Assembly: GCA_021299675.1 (NCBI GenBank)
Contig: JAJTIF010000300.1
Location: 1-17,324, forward strand
From: Pseudomonadota bacterium
GTDB lineage: Bacteria > Bdellovibrionota > Bacteriovoracia > Bacteriovoracales > Bacteriovoracaceae
DNA length: 17,324 bases
Direction of reading: 5' to 3'
Shown here piece by piece: positions 8,512 to 15,796 of the stretch (position 1 is the first letter of the stretch; every line of letters starts with the position of its first letter). The translations under genes and the position numbers were made by a program. The notes beneath the pieces are model-generated. The model had not been told where the DNA came from. It was given only the letters and a program-made list of their open reading frames with translations, and searched no databases.

Positions 8512-9495
8512 TTAAAGGGGAAAATGGCAGTTCGCGGTATGGCCTGCTCCATCACTTACGGATGGCGGCGCGACTGTTTTGCAAATCGGCTGCACATAGG
8601 GGCAACGGGTATGAAAGCGGCATCCTGACGGGGGATTGCTAGGGCTTGGTAAGTCACCGCCTAGAATAATGCGCTTGGCCAATCGGCGCTTTTGCGCATC
8701 CAAGATCGGTGCCGCCGACAAAAGGGATTGTGTATAGGGGTGTCGCGGTTGGGCAAAAACAATGTCGCGTGGCCCTGCCTCAACCACTTGGCCCAAATAC
8801 ATCACCGCGACACGTTGGCTAATGTGGCGCACCACGGCCAAATCGTGAGCGATGAACAAGTATGACAAGCCAAATTCATCTTGCAAATCCATTAAGAGAT
8901 TGACGACTTGGGCTTGTACAGAAACATCTAATGCGGATACCGGCTCATCAAGAATGATCAAGTCCGGCTTGGGGCCGAGAGCGCGCGCTATACCAATCCG
9001 CTGGCGCTGACCGCCTGAGAACTCATGGGGAAAACGATCCAATTGATCGCGGCGCAGGCCAACTCTCTCAAACAAAAGGGCCACTTCTTCGCGAAGGGCC
9101 GCACCCTTCAGGCCGGTAAAATTGGCCAGCGGTTCTCCTACCGCATCACCGACAGTGCGCCTTGGATTCAGTGAGGCATAGGGATCTTGAAACACCACTT
9201 GCAGACGGCGGCGCAAGGGGCGAAGCGCGCTTTCTTCCATCTTGGCAATATCTTGCCCGTCAAAAAGGATTTTTCCCGCATCTGGCGTCTCAAGCCGCAA
9301 AATGCATCGCCCGACAGTAGACTTGCCGCACCCGCTTTCCCCGACTAGACCTAAGGTTTCGTTGGCACCAATGGTAAGATCAATACCACTCACCGCTTGC
9401 ACCGCCTTAACTGGCTTTTTGGTTAGCTGGTCAAACAAGCTGCGGGTTTGTTCAAAGCGCTTGACCAGGCCCGTCACTTCTAACAACGCACTCAT
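8512..9495 (-). CDS. Opp/Dpp-type ABC importer ATP-binding protein (DppF/OppF-like)
   Basis: A 327-residue cytoplasmic ATPase, the second of a pair that powers the importer. It has Walker A GESGCGKST (52-60), Q-loop 'VFQDPYASLNP' (101-111), ABC signature 'EFSGGQRQR' (158-166), Walker B 'LIILDEP' (179-185), D-loop 'SALD' and H-loop 'IAHD' (His217). The C-terminal oligopeptide/dipeptide extension has 'RHPYTQSLLSAAP' and four cysteines spaced C-x5-C-x6-C-x17-C, known in this family as a likely [4Fe-4S] site. All catalytic motifs are intact. Its ATG overlaps the stop of the preceding ATPase gene (ATGA), and it is last in the four-gene operon. No hairpin terminator is visible in the 9 bases before the convergent binding-protein gene. 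Confidence 0.95.
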   Translation of the reverse strand: MSALLEVTGLVKRFEQTRSLFDQLTKKPVKAVQAVSGIDLTIGANETLGLVGESGCGKSTVGRCILRLETPDAGKILFDGQDIAKMEESALRPLRRRLQVVFQDPYASLNPRRTVGDAVGEPLANFTGLKGAALREEVALLFERVGLRRDQLDRFPHEFSGGQRQRIGIARALGPKPDLIILDEPVSALDVSVQAQVVNLLMDLQDEFGLSYLFIAHDLAVVRHISQRVAVMYLGQVVEAGPRDIVFAQPRHPYTQSLLSAAPILDAQKRRLAKRIILGGDLPSPSNPPSGCRFHTRCPYVQPICKTVAPPSVSDGAGHTANCHFPL

Positions 9496-10502
9496 GGCTG
9501 GATGCCCTCAAGTTCATCGTGCTTCCAGCACGCACTGATATGTCCGTCGCCGACCCGCACAAAGGGTGGGCGCACCGCCACACAATGATCGTCAGCAAAT
9601 GGACACCGCGCCGCAAACCCACAACCGGGCAACCGCGCCGCATTGATTGGCACAGAGCCTTGAATTTCAGTTAGCCGACCTTGCCTGCCGGGCACCAATG
9701 CCTGATCAAGATTGGGCATCGAACCCAATAGGCCACGCGTGTAGGGATGGCGGGGGGCACCAATCAGTAGCTCCACCGGCCCTTCTTCAACTTTACGGCC
9801 ACCATACATCACAACAACACGATCAGCATTTTCAGCCACCACACCCAAATCATGGGTAATAAGCAAAATTGCGGTACCCAACCGGGCACGCAAGTCACGT
9901 AGCAGTGCTAGAATTTGCGCTTGGATTGTTACGTCCAGGGCGGTTGTCGGTTCATCGGCCAAAAGCACGCGAGGATTGCATGACAAAGCCATTGCAATCA
10001 TAATACGCTGTCGCATCCCTCCCGAAAGCTCATGGGGATATTGGTCGATCCGAAGCTCTGCTTGGGGAATGCGGACCAATTCCAATACTTCCAGAATACG
10101 GTCACGAACATCTTGCTTGGTCCCACCTTGATGCAGACTGATCGCTTCGCCAATCTGTTGCCCAACGGTCAGAATGGGATTGAGTGAACTCATTGGGTCT
10201 TGGAAGATCATTGCCATCTCTTTGCCGCGAATTCTGCGCATTTGGGCTTCGTCCAAAGTGGCCAAATCGATACCATCCAGCGAAACGCTCCCTGCAACAA
10301 TCCGTCCCGGTGGATCGGGGATCAGGCGCAAAGCAGACAGCGCAGTTACACTTTTGCCTGAACCCGATTCCCCAACGACGGCCAGAATTTCGCCTTCGTG
10401 AAGTGTCAGGCTGATATCATCTACCGCGCTGACAGACCCGGCGCGTGCTGAGAACTCGACCGATAGACCGTCAATTTGCAGCAAGGGCTTTGGCGCGCTC
10501 AT
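9492..10502 (-). CDS. Opp/Dpp-type ABC importer ATP-binding protein (DppD/OppD-like)
   Basis: A 336-residue cytoplasmic ATPase, the first of the two nucleotide-binding subunits. Walker A is GESGSGKS (44-51), Q-loop 'IFQDPMSSLNP' (99-109), ABC signature 'ELSGGMRQR' (158-166; the M after SGG is typical of OppD/DppD rather than OppF/DppF), Walker B 'VLLADEP' (179-185) and H-loop 'ITHD' (His217). The C-terminal extension 'RHPYTRGLLGSMP' is followed by the same cysteine spacing as its partner, C-x5-C-x6-C-x17-C. The ATG overlaps the permease stop by 4 bases and its own stop overlaps the next ATG the same way, so subunit production is probably translationally coupled. Confidence 0.95.
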   Translation of the reverse strand: MSAPKPLLQIDGLSVEFSARAGSVSAVDDISLTLHEGEILAVVGESGSGKSVTALSALRLIPDPPGRIVAGSVSLDGIDLATLDEAQMRRIRGKEMAMIFQDPMSSLNPILTVGQQIGEAISLHQGGTKQDVRDRILEVLELVRIPQAELRIDQYPHELSGGMRQRIMIAMALSCNPRVLLADEPTTALDVTIQAQILALLRDLRARLGTAILLITHDLGVVAENADRVVVMYGGRKVEEGPVELLIGAPRHPYTRGLLGSMPNLDQALVPGRQGRLTEIQGSVPINAARLPGCGFAARCPFADDHCVAVRPPFVRVGDGHISACWKHDELEGIQP

Positions 10503-11335
10503 TTTTTCTCCAGAAATCTGGGATCAAACGCGTCTCGTAAACCGTCCCCCAAAGCATTGACGGCAAGCACCATGATGGAGAGTACAAGGCTTGGGAACAG
10601 CACAATATGGGGGGCGAGCTGAAAAACGGTCCGCCCCTCTGCAATGATGTTGCCCCAACTGGGGGTTTCAGGGGGCACACCTGCACCTATGAAGCTCAAG
10701 ATCGCCTCTGTCATAACTCCAGCAGCAAAAACATAGCTGGCCTGAACCAATAAGGGAGCCAGAAGATTGGGGATTATATGGCGGTAAAGGATCACAGGAA
10801 CTGTTGTTCCAGACGCCCTTGCCGCTTCGACGAATAATTGCCCGCGCAACCCAACGACCAATCCGCGCACAAGGCGCGTCACGCGTGGTACTTCGGCGAT
10901 GGTGATCGCAATGATGATATTGCGCAGACTTGGCCCTGTCAGAGCAATCAAAGAGATTGCCAGAAGGATTGACGGAATTGCCATCATACCGTCCATGACC
11001 CGCATCAAAACAGCATCAAGGCGCGGAATAAAACCGCTCAGTAGGCCTAACAGTAAGCCAATCGAGATGGACGTGACCGCGACCGCGCACCCAACGATCA
11101 ATGATACGCGTGCGCCATAAAGTGTGCGGCTATAGACATCGCGGCCGATTTGATCGGTGCCAAACCAATAGTGTCCGCCTGGTCCTTGCAAACGATCAAA
11201 TGGCGCAATCGATTGGGGATCAATCGGTGCGAGCCAGGGGGCCGCTATTGCCACCAAAGCCATCGCAACCATTAAGCCGGCCCCAAATAGGATGCCAGGA
11301 CGACTTGCAATAAGGGCAAGCTGGGCGGACTTCAC
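10499..11335 (-). CDS. Opp/Dpp-type ABC importer permease (DppC/OppC-like)
   Basis: A 278-residue inner-membrane permease with about six hydrophobic segments. The DppC hallmark 'HYWFGTDQIGRDVYSR' follows the first helix (around residues 55-70). The coupling (EAA) loop is 'FVEAARASGTTVPVILYRHIIPN' shortened as EAARASG...HIIPN, which docks on the ATPases. The C-terminal part has 'SFIGAGVPPETPSWGNIIAEG' (cf. 'LGLG..PP.PSWG'), which is diagnostic for this subunit. The start is GTG, overlapping the TGA of the upstream permease gene (GTGA). It forms the translocation channel with that permease. Confidence 0.95.
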   Translation of the reverse strand: MKSAQLALIASRPGILFGAGLMVAMALVAIAAPWLAPIDPQSIAPFDRLQGPGGHYWFGTDQIGRDVYSRTLYGARVSLIVGCAVAVTSISIGLLLGLLSGFIPRLDAVLMRVMDGMMAIPSILLAISLIALTGPSLRNIIIAITIAEVPRVTRLVRGLVVGLRGQLFVEAARASGTTVPVILYRHIIPNLLAPLLVQASYVFAAGVMTEAILSFIGAGVPPETPSWGNIIAEGRTVFQLAPHIVLFPSLVLSIMVLAVNALGDGLRDAFDPRFLEKK

Positions 11336-12273
11336 AGCTTTATCCTTGGGTCCAGCAGTACGTAACTGAGGTCAACTAAAAGGTTGACGACAACATAGGT
11401 TAAAGAAAACAGCAGGATTACGCCTTGGATCACCGGATAATCGCGCCGCAATATGGCATCAACCACCAGACGACCGACACCTGGTATGTTGAACACAGTC
11501 TCGGTCACCACCACACCACTAATCAACATGGCAAAGCTAATTCCGATGATTGTGACAATAGGAATTGCCGCATTCTTGAGTGCGTGGCCAATCAAGACGC
11601 GCGCGGTGGACAGGCCTTTAGCTTGGGCCGTGCGAATGTAATCTTGGCGTAATACCTCCAGCATCGCCGCACGGGTCGTGCGTGCTATCAAGGCGGCGTT
11701 TAACAAACCCAAGCCAAATGATGGCAGGATCATGTGGCTCAGAAACGGTCCAAATCCCGCGGCTATGGGTTTGTATCCCTGGATTGGGAACAACTTTAGT
11801 TGAACCGAGAAGATGAAAATCAAACAATAGGCCAGCACAAATACTGGCACCGAGAAGCCCAAAACGGCAAAGCCCATAGCCCCTTTATCAAGCCAGCTAT
11901 CGGCTTTCCAAGCCGCCAAAACACCCAAAGGCAAGGCAATCAAAACGGCAAAGAATAATGACATAAAGGTCAGAGCGATTGTCGGCTCAAGGCGCTGAGC
12001 GATCAAAGTCGTCACAGGTTTTCCAGAAAAAACCGACACCCCCAAATCACCGCGCAAAATCCCGCCACCCCATTGGAAAAAACGCGTCAAGAAGGACTGG
12101 TCCAATCCAAGGGTGGCACGGATACGGGCAATTTCTTCCGCCGTCGCCTGGTCTCCTGCCAGTACGGCTGCAGGGTCGCCTGGAGCCAGATAGAGCAGCG
12201 AGAATACGATAATCGCCACCAGCAACAAGACTGGGATGGTAGCCAAAGTGCGCCGCGCAACATAGTCGATCAA
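11332..12273 (-). CDS. Opp/Dpp-type ABC importer permease (DppB/OppB-like)
   Basis: A 313-residue inner-membrane permease and first gene of the importer operon. It begins like the family ('IDYVARRTLATIPVLLLVA'), then the conserved 'LAPGDPA', the loop 'LGLDQSFLTRFFQWGGGILRGDLGVS', the EAA loop 'YIRTAQAKGLS...HALKNA' and the end 'LVDLSYVLLDPRIKL'. Start choice: the frame is open to a TTG at 12309, which has no ribosome-binding site. The TTG at 12273 has GGGAAG six bases upstream and puts the start about six residues before the conserved 'RR', as in relatives, so I prefer it. The start codon is uncertain; the function is not. Confidence 0.93.
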   Translation of the reverse strand: MIDYVARRTLATIPVLLLVAIIVFSLLYLAPGDPAAVLAGDQATAEEIARIRATLGLDQSFLTRFFQWGGGILRGDLGVSVFSGKPVTTLIAQRLEPTIALTFMSLFFAVLIALPLGVLAAWKADSWLDKGAMGFAVLGFSVPVFVLAYCLIFIFSVQLKLFPIQGYKPIAAGFGPFLSHMILPSFGLGLLNAALIARTTRAAMLEVLRQDYIRTAQAKGLSTARVLIGHALKNAAIPIVTIIGISFAMLISGVVVTETVFNIPGVGRLVVDAILRRDYPVIQGVILLFSLTYVVVNLLVDLSYVLLDPRIKL

Positions 12274-12327
12274 CGCTTGCTTCCCAAGTAAATTGCCAAC
12301 ACTGACCAAATTTGCGGGTGGTCTTGG

Positions 12328-12356
12328 ACCTTATGATTGGCCGGAATTTCAGCCAA
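12328..12356 (-). promoter_or_regulatory. Candidate sigma-70-type promoter for the ABC importer operon
   Basis: On the minus strand a -35-like TTGGCT (plus 12351-12356) and a -10-like TAAGGT (plus 12328-12333) are separated by 17 bases, upstream of the first permease. The -35 match is fair and the -10 match weak. The region between this operon and the glutathione transferase must hold promoters for both directions; I found no comparable pair on the plus strand. Confidence 0.3.
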
Positions 12357-12448
12357 GTTCAAGCGGGACAATGCAAATAGGCGCCTGAAATGTTTCTTGA
12401 TCCAAGATTGCCTGCTAACACAGCATGGTCATCGTAGGGAGCCTGCAA

Positions 12449-13090
12449 GTGGACAAGGTCAATAATCTTGAAGCTTATCTTTGGGCCACGCCCAATTCAC
12501 GCCGTATCTCAATTCTGTTTGAAGAATTGGGCTTTGATTACAAAGTTCACCCCATTAGCATTCGCGCTAAAGAACAATTTCAACCTCATGTCCTGCGCTT
12601 AAATCCCTATGGAAAATTGCCAATCGTCACGTGGCAACAGGGTGGAGACCAACACGTTATGAGCGAGTCTGGTGCTATTTTGTTGCGCTTTGGTGCTGTG
12701 TCGCCAGAGCTGTTGCCCCAAGGTGGCCGCGCGCGAGACGACGTTATGACTTGGCTCATGTTCGCACTGACATCCCTTGGCCCTATGACTGGGAATGCTC
12801 ATCATTGGGCTGAATTGGCACCTGTAAAACCGCAAGTCGCGATTGATCATCATGTGGGCTTAGTCACGCGCGCTTACAGGTTTCTTGAAGATCGGCTTGC
12901 CAACAGTGACTATCTCGCCGGGACTTATTCTTTAGCCGATATCGCAGCCTTTCCATGGGTTCAGGTCCATGATTGGGCCAATATTGATATAAATTACTTC
13001 CCAGCGATAGCAGAATGGCTCGCGCGGGTGGGTAATCGGCCTTCTGTCGCACGCGGCATGGCAACGCCACAGAACGTGGTACTTGCCTGA
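12449..13090 (+). CDS. Glutathione S-transferase, Nu class (YfcG/YghU-like)
   Basis: A 213-residue cytosolic GST-fold protein. It has an N-terminal thioredoxin-like domain beginning 'LEAYLWATPNSRRISILFEELG', 'NPYGKLPIV' (cis-Pro region), and 'SESGAILLRF', the glutathione gamma-Glu-binding 'ESGAIL' motif. In the helical domain 'LGPMTGNAHHW' and 'YSLADIAAFPWV' closely resemble the E. coli YfcG pattern. Nu-class enzymes bind two glutathiones or glutathione disulfide and act mainly as disulfide-bond reductases or peroxidases, using a Thr/Asn at the active site; 'ATPNS' fits that. Start: an ATG at 12425 is in frame, but GTG at 12449 has GGGAG seven bases upstream and matches the family's length better. 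It is divergent from the importer operon, which may mean a shared promoter region and a link to thiol metabolism. Confidence 0.9.
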   Translation: MDKVNNLEAYLWATPNSRRISILFEELGFDYKVHPISIRAKEQFQPHVLRLNPYGKLPIVTWQQGGDQHVMSESGAILLRFGAVSPELLPQGGRARDDVMTWLMFALTSLGPMTGNAHHWAELAPVKPQVAIDHHVGLVTRAYRFLEDRLANSDYLAGTYSLADIAAFPWVQVHDWANIDINYFPAIAEWLARVGNRPSVARGMATPQNVVLA

Positions 13091-13231
13091 CACATTATCC
13101 TTTCAAAGTGCAGACCCAACTTCGATGAAAACAAATTGACTAGGCCCAAAAAGCACAAGCATTTAGAACCTATCCTTAGACATGCAAAATTTTAGTTTTG
13201 AAGGTATGGAAACTAACCTAGCGGTGTGGAC

Positions 13232-13729
13232 CTAAAATGAAAGGACACGCACAGATCGGTCGATAAGGATTTTTGTTATCTCCGGAGGTGTCGCCATACC
13301 AACTCCCTCCGACAATGCACTTTTCTCCAAATTCCTATTTGGCAGATATGTTGCGCAAACTTGAATTTCAACTTTCTCTGAAACCAGTAATTGTAACATG
13401 CTCACTGGACTGGTGCCTAATGGCAACTGTGGCTCAAGCCCTGTTGCAGGCGTATCTCTTAGGGCAAGATCGCCGGCTGACGAGCAAAGTAAGATACGAG
13501 GGGTCTCACCTTGTACCAATGCTGCTCGTGTTAAGGTCAAGGCCATTAGCTGAGTCTGAGGGTCTGAGGTTGTGATGATTGTGAAGAGTGAGGCTTTGGT
13601 GTGTGAAGCCACACTGTGGGATGCACTTGGTAAAGAAGTGCCAGCAGGCTGTGCCATCGGGGTGTCGGCAAGCACCGTAGCCGGGAATAGTGCGCAAAGC
13701 CCACCAAAAACTAAACCTGCGATCTTCAT
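13232..13729 (-). CDS. Secreted DsrE/DsrF-like protein
   Basis: A 165-residue protein with a Sec signal peptide (MKIAGLVFGGLCALFPATVLA|D, cut near residue 21) and a mature domain of the DsrE/COG2044 type: 'SLFTIITTSDPQTQLMALTLTRAAL' (47-71, the 'G..dp..a..al..A' start), 'RILLCSSAGDLAL' (78-90), 'SPVSMLQLL' (107-115) and 'VEIQVCATYLPN' with Cys125 (120-131), the conserved cysteine position, then 'EGVGMATPPEITKIL'. DsrE-fold proteins carry or sense sulfur at that Cys; the periplasmic role is unknown. An ATG at 13741 adds four acidic residues (MDDS) ahead of the signal peptide; the ATG at 13729 gives a better n-region. It is transcribed away from the ECF sigma factor gene, which could be its regulator. 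Confidence 0.75.
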   Translation of the reverse strand: MKIAGLVFGGLCALFPATVLADTPMAQPAGTSLPSASHSVASHTKASLFTIITTSDPQTQLMALTLTRAALVQGETPRILLCSSAGDLALRDTPATGLEPQLPLGTSPVSMLQLLVSEKVEIQVCATYLPNRNLEKSALSEGVGMATPPEITKILIDRSVRVLSF

Positions 13730-13759
13730 GCTATCATCCATTGTGGCTCTGTCCGAGGA

Positions 13760-13787
13760 GTTATCATAAACCAGACCAGCATCTCAA
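13760..13787 (-). promoter_or_regulatory. Candidate promoter for the DsrE-like gene
   Basis: On the minus strand TTGAGA (plus 13782-13787; five of six consensus bases) and GATAAC (plus 13760-13765; four of six) are 16 bases apart. This would place the transcript start roughly 25 bases before the ATG at 13729. It resembles a housekeeping promoter more than an ECF one. Confidence 0.35.
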
Positions 13788-13973
13788 TGCCTGAATCTGG
13801 ACGTGTATAGATAGGGGCCTGATTTGATCCCAATTAGGCTACTTTGCAAGTTTGAGTCAGCGAAAAATCTTTGCCCTACATCCTTAGCAGTGCGTCGCTA
13901 ACAAGTTGCAGTCGGGAAGTGAACCTGTTGGGTCCTTGCATGCACCTATGTCATGAAGGATCACTGATAATCA

Positions 13974-14528
13974 ATGAAAAACAAAGTCGATGTTCTTGTT
14001 AACGACTACCTGGTCCTAGCGGCAAAAGCGGGCGACAGGACGGCGTTTGGGCGTCTGGTTGAGCTTTGGCACCCAAAACTTGTCGCCCACGCGTGGCGGC
14101 TGTTGGGGAATGGAGACGATGCGCAAGATGCAGCACAAGAGGCATGGGTTGAGATTGCAAAGGGCCTTGGCCGCTTAGTCGAGGTGCGGGCATTTCCAGC
14201 TTGGGCCTTTCGGATAGTGACAAGGCGTTGCGGGCGGATCGTTGGGAAACTGGCCCTTGCCCGCAAACTTGAGCGCGCAATTCTGGCCAAGCCAGAATCG
14301 GTGGCTGAGCCTGATCCGGCGACTGATGCATCCGACGCCCAGGCTTTGAGTCGCGCAATCCGTAAATTGTCACCAGACCAAAGAGCAACGGTCGCGCTTC
14401 ACTATTTTGAGGACATGAGCGTCGCACAGGTCGCGGTGGCGTTGGATGTTCCAGTGGGAACCGTAAAAACCCGCCTCATGCATGCCCGTGCAAACCTGCG
14501 CGTGGCTTTAGAAGGAGAAAGACAATGA
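13974..14528 (+). CDS. ECF-type RNA polymerase sigma factor
   Basis: A 184-residue sigma-70 family factor with only regions 2 and 4. Region 2 (about 18-90) has 'AGDRTAFGRLVELWHPKLVAHA', 'GDDAQDAAQEAWVEIAKGL' (core-binding and -10 recognition) and 'PAWAFRIVTRRC'. Region 4 (about 123-180) has 'LSPDQRATVALHYFEDMSVAQV' and the helix-turn-helix 'ALDVPVGTVKTRLMHARANL' for -35 recognition. The start is supported by AAGGA about 12 bases upstream. Its stop overlaps the next ATG (ATGA), so it is co-translated with a small membrane protein that is its likely regulator. TGAACC at 13920-13925 could be an ECF-type -35 for autoregulation, but no clear -10 follows. The signal and target genes are unknown; the divergent DsrE-like gene is a candidate. 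Confidence 0.92.
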   Translation: MKNKVDVLVNDYLVLAAKAGDRTAFGRLVELWHPKLVAHAWRLLGNGDDAQDAAQEAWVEIAKGLGRLVEVRAFPAWAFRIVTRRCGRIVGKLALARKLERAILAKPESVAEPDPATDASDAQALSRAIRKLSPDQRATVALHYFEDMSVAQVAVALDVPVGTVKTRLMHARANLRVALEGERQ

Positions 14529-14896
14529 ACCAATCAGACGATGCGATTTCAAGAGCCGTTGCTGCCGAAGAGCGTGAACTGTTGCGCGCCATCGGTGAAG
14601 AACCACCCTTTCTGTCGCAATCCTTGCGCTTGTTTAGTGGCACTAATGGCTGGGTAAATTCTATTGTGATGGTCGCTCAAACGCTTGCGTTCTTGGCGAG
14701 CCTTTGGGCGGGCTGGCACTTCTTTCAAGCCAGCACAGATCTTGAAGCGCTGCGTTGGGGTCTGCCAGCGGCAGTGCTGTTTCTGATGTCGCTCATCCTC
14801 AAGCTTTCGCTTTGGCCAGTCATGCTGGTCAATCGCTTGATGCTTCAAATCAAGCAGCTTGAGATCATGTTGGCTAGTCTGGAACGAGAGCGCTAG
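14525..14896 (+). CDS. Small two-helix membrane protein, probable ECF regulator
   Basis: A 123-residue protein with an acidic N-terminal segment (about 1-40, 'AVAAEERELLRAIGEEPPFL'), two hydrophobic helices (about 44-66 and 78-100), and a charged amphipathic C-terminal helix ('LMLQIKQLEIMLASLERER') that could form a coiled coil. It resembles the short membrane proteins often encoded directly after ECF factors in Alphaproteobacteria (DUF6768-like, from memory). There is no zinc-binding HxxxCxxC motif, so it is not a classical ZAS anti-sigma factor. The gene overlap and order suggest it holds or tunes the sigma factor at the inner membrane. The role is inferred. Confidence 0.8.
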   Translation: MNQSDDAISRAVAAEERELLRAIGEEPPFLSQSLRLFSGTNGWVNSIVMVAQTLAFLASLWAGWHFFQASTDLEALRWGLPAAVLFLMSLILKLSLWPVMLVNRLMLQIKQLEIMLASLERER

Positions 14897-15123
14897 TGGA
14901 AAGCAGGAGAGCCTTGGGCTTCAGACCGGCAAATGCAAGCGGCCAAGCCAATGAAACTTGGGCAGAAGGCTTTGCACGGGTTCAATTGGCGAAGGCTGTA
15001 AGCTCATGATTTTGAGGGTTGCCGACACGCTCAAACGCTTGCTTGCCGGGCGGCTATCTCAAAGCCGGTCATGTTGACCAAGGTTGAGCTGTGAAGGCAC
15101 ATCCACCCTTGTAAATAATGCTA

Positions 15124-15732
15124 TCAGGCTTCGGCAAAGCACGCGAAAAAGGCTTTGGCGGCAACGCGCTCAGAATCGGGCAGACTCTCAAATATCTTAG
15201 CAGAGTGACGCAATGAAAATACATAGCACGGAAAATTGACGCTTGGAGTTGCAGATGGCTCACCGAGACCGAAAGAATATCCCGTAGAGCTGACACAAGC
15301 CCATGCGGTCCAGTCTTTGACATTAAACCGAGCCAATATTGGGGTCTCAAGCGTTGGGTCGGGCTTGAACATGGCTTTTAGCGCGAGCAAATCCCAATCT
15401 GGAAAGTGGCTATTGTCAGGGTCTGCTGTGGGCTGAACCCAAGTCAAACTCCATTTGGCAATGTCGAGTATCAATGGCTCGAGGTTGCGACCCATCTCTG
15501 ATAACTTGTAATGCGTTTGGCCGGCGCTATCGCATAGTAATCCTATTGCACGCATCTCTTTGAGACGTTTCGATAACAGGTTGGTACCCATCCCCTTAAG
15601 CCGCTTTTCAAGCTCCGAGAAACGCCTCGGAGCGATAAGCAAGTCGCGCACAATCAGGAGTGTCCACCGCTCACCCAGCAAATCGCACGCTTGGGCAACA
15701 CTGCAATTTTGTCCATAGTTTCGCGCTTGCAT
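15124..15732 (-). CDS. HxlR-family transcriptional regulator with a C-terminal extra domain
   Basis: A 202-residue winged-helix regulator. Residues 1-100 are a typical HxlR domain: 'NCSVAQACDLLGERWTLLIVRDLL' (9-32), 'RRFSELEKRLKGMGTNLLSKRLKEM' (recognition helix region) and 'YKLSEMGRNLEPLI'. About 100 further residues follow, more than the short redox HxlR sensors such as YodB, and include several aromatic/Cys positions; longer HxlR relatives often have such a ligand-binding-like tail. Cys10 and Cys16 near the N-terminus are in the area where family members sense electrophiles or oxidants. Start: the ATG at 15732 has AGGTGG five bases ahead; an upstream GTG (15741) is less likely. It is divergent from the membrane protein/hydrolase pair, which it probably represses. 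Confidence 0.9.
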   Translation of the reverse strand: MQARNYGQNCSVAQACDLLGERWTLLIVRDLLIAPRRFSELEKRLKGMGTNLLSKRLKEMRAIGLLCDSAGQTHYKLSEMGRNLEPLILDIAKWSLTWVQPTADPDNSHFPDWDLLALKAMFKPDPTLETPILARFNVKDWTAWACVSSTGYSFGLGEPSATPSVNFPCYVFSLRHSAKIFESLPDSERVAAKAFFACFAEA

Positions 15733-15751
15733 CTTGCCCACCTAACCGATC

Positions 15752-15780
15752 TGGACTACCCGATAGTCACTATATATAAT
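15752..15780 (+). promoter_or_regulatory. Strong sigma-70-type promoter for the membrane protein/hydrolase pair
   Basis: TGGACT (15752-15757, four of six -35 bases), a 17-base spacer and a perfect -10 TATAAT (15775-15780). Transcription would start near 15787, about 10 bases before the ATG at 15797, giving a very short leader with no clear ribosome-binding site. It is the best promoter visible in the window. Confidence 0.6.
15754..15768. promoter_or_regulatory. Inverted repeat over the promoter, probable HxlR operator
   Basis: GACTA-CCCGA-TAGTC is a perfect 5-bp inverted repeat with a 5-base centre. It overlaps the -35 box and spacer of the plus-strand promoter and lies 22 bases upstream of the HxlR start. 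HxlR proteins bind short dyads as dimers between divergent genes, so this is the most likely binding site for the neighbouring regulator and would block RNA polymerase. The assignment is inferred from position and symmetry. Confidence 0.5.
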
Positions 15781-15796
15781 TAAAGTTGGCTGCCCT

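Noticed and set aside
13852..13881. TTGAGT-18-CTACAT as a promoter of the ECF gene
   Set aside because: Weak -10 and a long distance to the start codon; not distinguishable from chance.
15067..15079. GGTCA-TGT-TGACC dyad downstream of the HxlR gene
   Set aside because: Perfect but short, no T-run, and it sits away from any promoter; could be chance.
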